In this document: positions 31,657 to 40,440 of the stretch, piece by piece | How the letters are laid out: every line of letters begins with the position of its first letter | How positions within the stretch are numbered: position 1 is the first letter of the stretch | NCBI GenBank assembly: GCA_025201765.1 | Contig: MU623557.1 | Location: 1-40,440, forward strand | Reading direction: 5' to 3' | Source of the DNA: Daldinia sp. FL1419 | Lineage: Eukaryota > Ascomycota > Sordariomycetes > Xylariales > Hypoxylaceae | DNA: 40,440 nt | Translations under genes and position numbers: made by a program | The notes under the pieces: model-generated | Database searches by the model: none | Seen by the model: the letters and a program-made list of their open reading frames with translations, nothing else | Told to the model about the DNA's origin: nothing

Positions 31657-33373
31657 ATGGCGAACCAAACCCCTGCCGTTGTCATGGACAAGTATGTATT
31701 CGCGACCCCGCAATCAATAGCTCCTTAAATGCCTTCTAAAGAGCTTAGAATACGAAAGGAAGCAATACTAATGAAACTTTTGAAAATAGCGGCACGGGAT
31801 TTTCAAAGCTTGGTAAGCAGGCTTCTTGTGTTCACTAATACACCGCTGTGTATCCTACCCGTCACAATACTCTAACCCACCGCTTCTTCAACACGATAGG
31901 TTTCGCCGGTAACGATTCCCCCTCGTTCGTTTTCCCAACAGCCATAGCCACGAAAGGAGGAGCAGGTGGAAGCGGCGGAACGGGCTCTGGTCGGCCGGCT
32001 GTCGCAAATAAGCCATCTTTCCTCACAGGGGGTGCCGGTCCAGCGGGCCACCTATCGGCAAAACGGGGTACTGAAGACTTGGATTTCTTTATTGGTGATG
32101 AAGCAATCGCTGCTTCTAATGGTCCAGGTCGGTAGCCCGTCGCTAGAAATTCGATGTAATTGCGGTATTGACTTTGGTACAGGCTACGGATTACACTACC
32201 CCATCCGACACGGACAGATAGAGAACTGGGTATTAATCTCTGGTCCAGTGTCCTTAAGTTCTTTGCTAATATATCGTATTAGGATCATATGGAAAGATTC
32301 TGGTCTAACTCTATTTTCAAATATCTCCGTGTCGAACCCGAAGATCACTATTTCCTCTTAACCGAGCCTGTACGAAGCTGCCGTTTGTCTTATTACCGCA
32401 AATACCCGCTAACATATTGCAGCCTTTGAACCCCCCTGAAAACCGAGAGAACACAGCCGAAATCTTCTTCGAATCCTTTAATTGTGCCGGTCTCTACATC
32501 GCCGTTCAAGCCGTCCTCGCCCTCGCCGCATCCTGGACATCGGCGAAAGTATCAGACCGCTCCCTCACTGGTACCGTTATCGACTCCGGTGACGGTGTTA
32601 CGCACGTCATCCCAGTAGCTGAAGGTTACGTGATTGGATCATCAATCAAGTCCATTCCAATTGCCGGTCGAGACATCACCTACTTTGTCCAATCACTGCT
32701 GCGTGATCGAGGAGAGCCCGATAGCTCGCTAAAGACGGCCCAGGAAATCAAAGAAGAGTACTGCTACGTATGTCCCGATATCGTCAAGGAGTTTTCGAAG
32801 TTCGACCGAGATCGTAGCCGGTTTGCTAAGCATGTGGTCTCGCAACCGGGTGGCCGTCAGGTCACTGTCGACGTGGGATACGAGCGATTTCTTGCCCCCG
32901 AAATATTCTTTAACCCCGAAATCTACTCTTCCGACTTCCTCACACCGCTTCCTGTTGTCGTTGACGGCGTCATCCAATCCAGTCCGATCGATGTTCGACG
33001 AGGACTGTATAAGAACATTGTGTTATCAGGAGGTAGCACGTTATATAAAGACTTTGGACGTAGATTACAGCGCGACATCAAGCACCTTGTTGACGCCCGA
33101 ATTCGGGCTAGCGAAGTCCGAAGCGGAGGAGCCAAGAGTGGTGGCTTGGAAGTACAGGTCATCACCCACAAGCGACAACGGCATGGTCCATGGTTTGGTG
33201 GTAGCTTGCTAGGACAGACTCCTGAGTTCCGATCATATTGCCACACCAAGGCCGAGGCAAGTCTCTTAATTTCAACTCATAACCGGTCAGAGGCTAACTT
33301 TTTGTAGTACCAAGAATACGGACCCGGAATCGTACGAAGATTTGCTCTACTCGGTGGACCTGGTGGTTCATAG
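31657..33373 (+). CDS. arp3: Actin-related protein Arp3 of the Arp2/3 complex
   Basis: Seven exons: 31657-31691, 31790-31812, 31900-32127, 32183-32229, 32283-32369, 32423-33256 and 33308-33373. They encode 439 residues. Arp3 with Arp2 forms the template for branched actin filaments at endocytic sites. The start reads AVVMDNGTGFSKLGFAGND, the actin phosphate-1 loop. GYGLHYPIRHGQIENWDHMERFW, TEPPLNPPENREN and IDSGDGVTHVIPV follow in order, and the end YGPGIVRRFALLGGPGG is family-typical. All six introns (51-98 bp) are needed for frame. Intron 6 (33257-33307) begins GCAAGT, a GC-AG intron. Intron 3 starts GTCGGT, a weak donor. The very short exons 1 and 2 place three intron junctions within the first 25 codons, common in fungal actin genes. 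A Gly/Ala-rich insertion at about residues 40-65 is usual in fungal Arp3. Confidence 0.95.
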
Positions 33374-34828
33374 GGTACGGCAGACATTTAATTACGATAC
33401 CAGATAGAGGACAAGAAGGTGCATAGGGTGGACGTGTATCCAAAAGAGCAGCAAACTGATTATTCAAGTTACGAATAACCAAATATATATTATATTTATC
33501 TTTCTAATATCTTGACCAAACTTATTCAGCGCGATATTATGTTCCGTCTACGAAATGGATGTATAGCTATCCTAACCAAACTTTATTCTATTCCAATGCG
33601 CGGCTTATTCGTTTTGGCGCATAACAGACCTCATCGCCCGATTAGAAAGCTAGTAGCCGGTCGCTAACACACCGCTCCCAGACGTACATCGTTCACACAT
33701 CTTCGAGAGCAACCAGCCGTCGGGCAGTCATAAGAGTAGAGGATGATTATGACGTGGTCACTTCTCAAGCTTTGAAACCTACGACTCGGAGTCTCTAAGA
33801 CGCTATTATCTAGGTACCTATATATAATAAGACTACTCTTTTTTATCAATGACTTGCTCCTGCTCCGCCGTTCCTCTATCTTATATATTGTTCGACACAC
33901 AATGTACCAGGAACTGTATAATCCATAGACGCGGTCACTACCAGGCCTGGTAACATATGGTTCTATATATACGAGTCGTAGGAGCAACTGTTTAGAAAGC
34001 ATTAAACCATTATTATGAGTTAGTCTTAAACCATTCCTTAGAGGTTTTTACATAGCCGAGAATCGTGATCTTATGCTAATAATATCGAACACAATCAGTT
34101 CAGTAAATAGGAGTAGTCTTAATAAATGCATACCACATGATAGAGCTACTACTCAAGGTTGTAAGTGTTAACAGGTGCATCACGTATACTAGACGTATAG
34201 CTCCTACAAATAGGTACTCAGGCAATCACAATAACTAGCATTAAAAGCATGTCAAATCTCTAACGAAACAGAGATCAATTAGCCCAAGTAGCGTTAAGAC
34301 GATGTGTTCATCATTGACACCCAAGCCCACGACGATGAGTGGAAGCATGTCATCTGAGTTCATCCCTCAATTCTTATTGATTGCCGGCAAGGCGTTTAAA
34401 AGTTTGGTTCCTCCAATGTTCGCGCCGCCCATCGTGGGGGGCCCTGGAGTCATTGGCTGGAAGATCGGGATGCTTGTAACTACCTGACACGTCTCCATTA
34501 CTTCTACTAAGCGCCCGTTTCTCGAAAACAGCGAATCAAGTAGTGTGCCAATGGGTAAAAAGAAAGGATTCGAATGCATGGGATGGATTCGTGGAGGGAA
34601 AAGGGGGGCGGTGTGAAAGACTGTACGCTTGGGCCCAGTCACAGACTAATAAGAATAAATCTGGGGAATCAGAAACATTATATTAACGTCTGCTCTTACG
34701 CTCTATCATTTATTACTCCTCTATTCCCATTAAACCCTTCTCCTGTAACTTATTTTTATTTTTATTTTTATTTTTCCTAGTTTGGTTTTGGTGTAGTTAT
34801 TGGTATATATGCAATGGTTTTATTTCGC
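33374..34828. other. Spacer between arp3 and the 76-aa gene
   Basis: About 1.45 kb between two convergent stops. A plus-strand frame at 34302-34487 starts with ATG (61 codons, hydrophobic, Pro/Gly-rich end). The opposite strand is also open over it. I recognise neither and see no splice extension. A tandem TTTTTA run (34749-34773) follows. No repeat family or RNA gene is recognised. Confidence 0.3.
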
Positions 34829-35118
34829 CTAAGCCGATTTGGAACCGTCTCCCTTGGCCCTGTGTACTAACACATCTAGTTGGGTTTCCTTCTTCTTGAG
34901 ACGATCTATGAGTTCTCCATCCGATATAATATTTCCTTGGACAAGTCTATCCGTTGTCGTGCTAGGGCAACTAGCAAGATAATATTTCATCATTTCAGAA
35001 GATGCCCGTCGACTTCTGTTGTGGCATGATGTTAGCAAAAGGGGTTGTTTTCACTAAGATAACTCATGACTTACTGGCTGCTAGAGAATTCGGTTGACGA
35101 AATTGTGGCTTGAGACAT
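34829..35118 (-). CDS. Small uncharacterised protein, 76 residues
   Basis: Two exons (35118-35075 and 35015-34829) with a 59-bp intron (GTAAGT...CAACAG) encode 76 residues. I do not recognise the family. The N-terminus is Ser/Thr-rich (MSQATISSTEFSSSQSRRAS). The remainder looks like an amphipathic helical protein: EMMKYYLASCPS, then DRLVQGNIISDGELIDRLKKKETQLDVLVHRAKG, a likely short coiled coil. There is no signal peptide or membrane segment. Perfect consensus splice sites, exact frame joining and charged heptad-like spacing favour a real gene over a chance frame. It could alternatively be a fragment of a larger gene, but a stop and start bound it on both sides. Divergent from the C2H2 gene. 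Confidence 0.5.
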
Positions 35119-35945
35119 TGTGAACCCCGGACTTATCCGCTGTCTTAAGAAAGCAAGCTTGGCAGGGTACGAAAGATGTTTCTTATGGGAAGATAACAAG
35201 ATAACTTCTATTCTCGATTTGATCAACCCAAGGGGGAGAAAATCTACTCGAAGAAATTCAAATATTGATTCTTCTAACAACTCTATACTTATTGAGGATT
35301 TCTACCGAGACTCACTCTAATGGCCTGAAACTTGCAGCCATTTTATGGGCGACTACTACATCGTGCGCTGAAGCGCGATATCGATGTTAGGATTCCGCCT
35401 GGGGTTGCTTGCATCGCCTTGGAGCTATAAAGCAGTTTAAGAATAGGTATCGCTCTAGCTCCGTCTTGCGCAACATCATCACCCTCTGGGTAATGCACAT
35501 ATTCGGACTTCGCAATGTTAGGGCCTCGGGTGTTAGACGCGCGAAGGCGTATTCTACACAATGCCGGTAAGTCTTATCGCACTGCGCTCCCGAAGGTATT
35601 CTATGCAATCAGCATCGAGCACGTCAGCATGTGTGATTGGTAGATTGTCAGCTTGCGCATACCTCCACCTCGTTTTGCGCCGTTGCGCAAAACCGATAGA
35701 GTATAAAGCACCGGTATTTTTGGGCTAGGGGGGTCGACGAAATATAGGGACTTTCCTCGTCTATCTATAACTGTCATGAAATCAGCAAAAACTATATATT
35801 CAAATCACACCGACGCGAATAAAATCACACTGCTACTGTCTTTATCACACTATTTGGCTAGGCCATTCAGCCATCAATAAATGCTGCTTATAAGTGACCA
35901 TCATATCGTCACCTGCGTGATGACTCCACATTATATCTAGGAGAG
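35119..35945. other. Divergent spacer between the 76-aa gene and the C2H2 gene
   Basis: 827 bp. Two overlapping minus-strand frames at 35343-35608 are open for about 72 codons each but lack recognisable similarity or splice partners. They may be a decayed gene piece. A plus-strand frame at 35120-35320 is judged to be a shadow of the divergent promoter region. Confidence 0.3.
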
Positions 35946-38090
35946 ATGCTTCAAAGACCCCGTGATCTACTGACTGCTCACGACCTTCACCCAACGAGCT
36001 CTATTCCTCACTGTTACCGTTATCAGTATCGCCATCGTCAGTTGTTCGAATCTCATATTTACAACTCAACATTTGGGCGGGTAAAACCGAATCGCCATTT
36101 TCAGATCAACTATTTCAATTCCTTTGAACATACTTGGAACACGACTAAGGCGAAAATCGTGGCCCAGTGGGAGCAAATTAACTCCCGTCGTGAATATCGC
36201 CTCAAGCGAAGCATGGTCAAGAAGTTGACCTTATCCAGCAGTGACTTTAGCAAGCCGCAGATACCAGAGCCGACAAGCGCCGGTGATTCGGTAAGGCTCC
36301 CATCAGGGCTGAAATGAAACCGTTCTTACCATCTCTTTAGAGTAGGATAGCCTGTCCCGAGTATACTTTAGTTGGGGACTCGCTTATAGTTGACGATACC
36401 AGATCTGTCAACATTGGCCCCGAGAAATGTCTGAGCGAGCATAACGTATACAGGGAATTTTTAAGTATACAACAAGAAGGATATAATCCTGGGGAATTAT
36501 TACAGCATCGACCTAGCGCAGCCGGTCTTATGGAGGGCGACAAGCAGACACGCGCTGCTCGAGATCTCAGCAATTGCCAACTCAACCACGGAAGTGAGAG
36601 AGGATTGACACCTGATCAGTACGTGGCCATCAAGAAGCAAGAAGCTGTCGATCTCGTAATGGCTAAATTTAACCGGTGGTTCGACAAGAGGCTCGCAATT
36701 ATTTCCTGGTTAGTATGAGAATACTCATTATAGTCTAGCTCGGTTCCATTCCTAGGAGCATCTCGAAAAGGGGCTAACTATCGCGTGTAGTATGTCGCAA
36801 CAAATTTCCTTCGATCATTTATCCCTCATTCCATTTGAAAGCAATGCATTGGGTATTTATAAGATGATTAACATTATTAAGATGCATGTGAAGCGTCTGA
36901 AGCTTCAGGTGGCTCCACTGGTAGTTCTAAGGGGGTAGAGTCTGGAAGCAGTAGTTCTGGACAAGGCCAATCGGGTCGTTCAACTCGAACAAAACGCCGA
37001 TTAGGTGGAGATGATCAAGACAATTCTTCGGCTGGGGGGGATGAAGATGAACCAGATAGAGGCGGCAGTAAGCGTGCGAAGAAGGATATAGAGCCAGAAC
37101 GGAAATTTGCTTGTCCTTTCTACAAGAATGACCCAAAAGCGCATAACAAGCACCGAAGCTGTGCAGGGCCAGGCTGGACTTCTCTTCATCGATTGAAGTA
37201 GGTCTACTAGAGCAACGATGCATATATTACCGTGTCAACCATATTAACAATACCGACAGGGAACATCTCTATCGCGCTCATCGATTACCAAAACACAATT
37301 GTCCTAGATGCAATGATCCCTTCGATGATGCCAAGGACTTATCTGACCATCTCCGAGCTGACGTGCCTTGCGAGAAGCTAGATGTGGTTCCAGTGCTGCA
37401 AGGTATCGACGAGGCCACCGAAGCAAAGTTAAAAGTGCGAAGGAAGAATTGCCCCGGCATGAGCGATGAGCAGAGATGGGCGGAAATCTACAAGATTCTC
37501 TTCCCACATGCTAACCCTAACGCTATGCCAACTCCATGTAAGCCAGTCCAAGATATTGACAAGGGGCGAATTTGTTAATCATCTGTCTACTAGATTATGA
37601 CGGCAACGACTCCCTGGGATTCTCTAAACGCGCCGAATGGAAAAAGGTTGAAACCAAGCTCAAGAAAGAGCTGCCTAAGTTCGTACAGAAGAAAGTCGAA
37701 AGGTCCTTTGAGAAAGTACAAGTCGACATGCTAGTTGGTCTTCCTGACATCATTCGCGATGGCTTATTCGAGTTCTTCAAGGAACTCCCGCAGAATGATC
37801 GGTCGGCGTCGGCAACACCTGCTGCAACGCCAAGGTCGCATACGCCTAGTTCCCCTGCCGCGAGGGAACAGCCCGTTCCGACGAGCGACGAAGACAAGGA
37901 CGCCTTGTTGGACATTTCGTATTTCCTGGATCCTAATATGCCATTCCCTATGGGTACATTTGATGATCTTGACATGAACTCGTTTGACTTTAACAATTCT
38001 AACAACTGCTATACTTTCGAGAAGGATTCAGACTCTGGTTATGCTTCCACTAGCACTGGAAGAGATGGCACCGTCGAGACGGATATTTGA
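35946..38090 (+). CDS. Fungal C2H2-type zinc-finger protein
   Basis: Six exons: 35946-36290, 36341-36708, 36791-36852, 36909-37197, 37260-37537 and 37594-38090, giving 612 residues. It belongs to a Pezizomycotina family with the conserved block KFACPFYKNDPKAHNKHRSC...GWTSLHRLKEHLYRAH (about 323-360). A second finger CPRCNDPF...LSDHL follows at about 366-385. Upstream lie a helical QYVAIKKQEAVDLVMAKFNRWFDKRL stretch (about 210-235), MSQQISFDHLSLIPFE, and a Gly/Ser-rich linker with basic KRRL and SKRAKK patches that could be nuclear signals. The C-terminus is acidic and Asn/Ser-rich. A nuclear regulatory role is inference. Introns are 50-82 bp. Intron 3 (36853-36908, GTATTT...TTCAG) is the least certain; an alternative skips exon 3. 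Confidence 0.75.
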
Positions 38091-38320
38091 GGGCTTAGGA
38101 AATACATGATTTGACGATATGATATTTGTCTACGCGCACTTTACGCTCGTTATGACCATCTCTTATGTATTTACATTGTGCTTTAGTAATTGTATATCAT
38201 GAAGAACTAATCAATCCTCTTCGAGAGAGGATTCGTTACTTGGAAAAGAAGGGCTGGCGTGCGTTCATTAGGTTCTCATAAGGACTTGAACAGCCTTTGA
38301 CAAAAACTGTTCCATTATTT
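38091..38320. other. 3' flank of the C2H2 gene
   Basis: No gene is visible. A hairpin-forming CCTCTTCGAGAGAGG at 38216-38230 could be part of the transcript end, but its role is unknown. Confidence 0.3.
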
Positions 38321-38333
38321 AATATCGTGGCGT
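38321..38333 (+). repeat. Left target-site duplication of the LINE insertion
   Basis: AATATCGTGGCGT recurs exactly at 38465-38477, flanking the 131-bp insert. A 13-bp variable-length duplication is typical of target-primed reverse transcription. Confidence 0.85.
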
Positions 38334-38464
38334 ACGGATAGACAGCATGTAGATTTGCTCCGGAACACGGTTCCTACCCGGACCTAATTACCAGCGAGCT
38401 ACACCGGATACCTGTAAATAAATACGTAGAACGGAGTAATAATAATAATAATAATAATAATAGA
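38334..38464 (+). mobile_element. 5'-truncated LINE-like insertion with (TAA)n tail
   Basis: This 131-bp insert carries the 3' untranslated end of the element seen at 2505-2900 and 3680-4078 (opposite orientation). Shared segments include GCTCCGGAACACGGTTCCTA and GGAT(A/T)CCTGTAA-like sequence leading to GGAGTAATAATAA. It ends in about nine TAA units and is flanked by the perfect 13-bp duplication. It lacks any coding part, so it was truncated at its 5' end on insertion. It shows little C-to-T decay, perhaps because it is too short for RIP to recognise. Confidence 0.8.
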
Positions 38465-38477
38465 AATATCGTGGCGT
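38465..38477 (+). repeat. Right target-site duplication of the LINE insertion
   Basis: Exact copy of 38321-38333, directly after the (TAA)n tail. Confidence 0.85.
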
Positions 38478-40240
38478 TGAGGACCATATGCTGAATAAAA
38501 CTTAGCATGCAATCACTATCATGAAAAATAAATAAATCTTGAGAAGCCGAAGTTGTGGGCTAATTTGCTAAGGGATCGTTAATGAGGCTACGTCTTAGAG
38601 ACATCTTGTCGTCTTTGATGGCTTAAGCTCAAGTCATATTGATGACTTGATATATAATAGAATAGAAATAACGCTTTCGCCAAACTGTTAGGCTTCTGCT
38701 TATGATTGATATACACTAATGCGAGGTAACGTGGGAATGTAAGGTCTGCAGCAAGCCTTATGTACCCAGAATCTTTTTCTCCGTCGGTTATGCAACTGTC
38801 GGTATGTGAATGAGAATCCTGGTAAAGCCTATCTATCGTATCCGGAGGTTGATTTCTGTTGGTTTACCTGAAATATCGTGTCTATAATTACGCGTTGCGG
38901 GAACTAGAAACTATGGAATATTTCTACTCATGGGCCGCATGGTGGCTTGAAGTTTTGGGGGCTTTGGAGCGGGTTATCAAAAATTACATCGGCCCCGTAA
39001 ATGTATTCTGCTTGATAGAGGACGTTATCATCATATTGATGAAATATGATATATTTCCGTGAAGAAAGATATGATGATAACCAGTCCATGATATTTGAAA
39101 CTATCCGTTGATAATGATGATGTCCTAACAGGCGAGGGTTAACGATTCAACATATCTGGGGGGTACTATGTAAGACGCGACGCTGTGAAAGACAACTTGA
39201 ATTGAGCTGCGCGATGGAGTACTGATCATGCGGGGCGTTGACTTGTGGTTCATTATGATTTATACCATTTCGGATGATACGTGTAAAACAGCTGCGTGTA
39301 AAAGCAGACCTTCGGCCCTTTGATCCTTGGGCAAGCGGAATTGGTATAGAGGCAGACGAGCTGTCGCGGGAAGAAGATATGGAATATATGAATCATGTTC
39401 AACTCTCTATTCGACTGAAATACGTCGAAACGTCGCCAGTTAAACAAACTTTGAAGTGAGGAATAATTGTGATGAAATGGCTGAAATGGCCGAAATGACA
39501 TTATCCATGATCTATCCTATTTAGGTGTAGCAATGGACGGCGGAATATTCTATGGAAGGTGTCCGATCCAAAGTCTAAAGGATTGATAAGTGGGCATGAA
39601 GTAGGCTTTGATTCACATGTCCAATCTGGAACGATATGCTTCCGTGGTGTTGTCATTATTATGCAAAAGTTAGACATGTCAGAATTTGGAAAAGGGGAAG
39701 TTGAATTAGGTGAGATATAAAGAGAAATGCAGATTAATGTATGATGTATAATATAAATAACAATGTGACAAAGTAAAAGATTGGGTATTGGATGGAACAA
39801 AAATAAAATAAAATAATGTTAAGATGACAAGACTCGGGTAGGAAATTTGATGCGCCGTTGGAAAATTCTCCATGTGGCTGCCAAGTCTTAAAACCTGTAG
39901 CTCTAAATGAAGCTCGCGTGTAGGAGTGGTACCGCAGGTGTCGGATACATATCGAGGTGGACTTGTGATTCTATGTTAATAACAAGTTATTATTATTAGT
40001 TGTCAAGCTGATGGCGACGATCCCCCTCCCATAGCGCCATCAATTTAATGTGAAGTTAAATGGTTTAAGTGGGCTTCAACCCGCTATAAATTCAAAAGGG
40101 GAAACAAGGCAGAACAAGGGCAGATGCCAGAAAAGAAACAGACAATATTATAGTGGTCCATAGCGATCCATAAGTGATCAGTAGTCGCATATCTAAATGA
40201 GTCTAAATTCATCTGCGACAAGCTCTATATACCGTTAGTG
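38478..40240. other. Gene-free right flank
   Basis: No frame here has an ATG, splice sites and similarity to anything I know. A 61-codon ATG frame at 39274-39459 and a non-ATG frame at 38859-39062 are the longest. TATGATGATAACC/ATATTGATGAAATATG-type repeats near 39030-39120 are simple AT-rich sequence. Composition is ordinary, so this is not the RIP type seen at the left end. Confidence 0.3.
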
Positions 40241-40290
40241 CCGTACCACGAGGTACAATAGGTACAATGAGGTACGACTACCTACCATAG
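40241..40290. repeat. Short GGTACAAT-type repeat cluster
   Basis: Three GAGGTAC/TAGGTAC units in a row (about 40250-40276) are followed by CTACCTACC. This is the same AGGT/ACCT motif class as in other spacers of the window. Confidence 0.5.
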
Positions 40291-40380
40291 TGGCAGTGGG
40301 GGGGTTGCTACAACCATAATAAATCGAAATATCGTTTTATATTTGAATAGCATTCCTTAACAGATATTTAAATATAACCA

Positions 40381-40434
40381 TTACAACGGTTTTGGATTTT
40401 ACAACGATTTTGAATTTTATAATGATTATATATT
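40381..40434. repeat. Three 18-bp tandem units with stepwise C-to-T/G-to-A decay
   Basis: Unit 1 is TTACAACGGTTTTGGATT, unit 2 TTACAACGATTTTGAATT and unit 3 TTATAATGATTATATATT. Unit 2 differs from unit 1 only by two G-to-A changes. Unit 3 adds two C-to-T changes plus two others. The surrounding 100 bp are AT-rich, suggesting that another RIP-affected block begins beyond the window. Confidence 0.6.
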
Positions 40435-40440
40435 TTTTAT

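Noticed and set aside
34302..34487. 61-codon plus-strand frame after arp3
   Set aside because: The opposite strand is equally open and I recognise no family. Evidence is too weak for a gene call.
35343..35608. Two overlapping minus-strand frames of about 72 codons
   Set aside because: They overlap in different frames without a splice solution or recognisable similarity. Possibly a decayed gene, but not supportable.
36853..36881. 29-bp intron ending at ATTATTAAG in the C2H2 gene
   Set aside because: In phase but far shorter than any other intron here. The 56-bp version ending in TTCAG is far more plausible.
38859..39062. 67-codon plus-strand frame in the right flank
   Set aside because: Starts with TTG, lacks context and reads like random hydrophobic sequence.
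1..40440. tRNA genes, rRNA, CRISPR arrays, secondary-metabolite cluster
   Set aside because: I looked for box B-like GGTTCGA contexts, regular spaced repeats and biosynthetic core genes and found none. CRISPR is not expected in a fungal nuclear genome. A tRNA scan would be needed to exclude divergent tRNAs.

Overview
This is nuclear DNA of a filamentous ascomycete (Pezizomycotina, most likely a Sordariomycete). The evidence is many short spliceosomal introns (about 50-107 bp), a set of single-copy fungal housekeeping genes, and a left end (about 1-4380) that is extremely AT-rich and carries C-to-T/G-to-A decay of repeats, the signature of repeat-induced point mutation (RIP). Short AGGT/ACCT palindromic motifs are scattered through the gene spacers. 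The species cannot be read from the sequence alone.

Layout. 1-4380: RIP-degraded transposon graveyard, with a retrotransposon gag zinc-knuckle relic (minus strand) and two copies of the 3' end of a LINE-like element 1182 bp apart. 4381-5545: spacer. 5546-38090: gene-rich block. In order: ndc1 (-), pep12-type syntaxin (+), cox18 (-), alg11 (+), gamma-glutamyltranspeptidase (-), a decayed kinase-like/CorA-like gene (-), a small MCFG protein (+), trm2 (+), she4/UNC-45 (-), tfb4 (+), threonine aspartase (-), arp3 (+), a 76-aa unknown (-) and a C2H2 zinc-finger protein (+). 38091-40440: no convincing gene, but a 131-bp, 5'-truncated insertion of the same LINE family with a perfect 13-bp target-site duplication. 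The far right end turns AT-rich again.

The intact genes are unlinked housekeeping functions: nuclear pore, endosomal fusion, mitochondrial membrane insertion, N-glycosylation, glutathione turnover, tRNA modification, myosin folding, TFIIH and actin nucleation. They do not form an operon or a metabolite cluster. Neighbouring genes mostly alternate in direction, giving a chain of divergent shared promoters and convergent 3' ends. I resolved exon structures by hand from splice sites, reading frame and family similarity; none is experimentally confirmed. I do not see a novel multi-gene system. The most interesting items are the linked RIP-mutated and barely mutated copies of one LINE family, the textbook target-primed insertion at 38321-38477, the decaying kinase/CorA-like gene, a GC-AG intron in arp3, an ATGA-only first coding exon in the transpeptidase gene, and a frame-preserving intron in ndc1.
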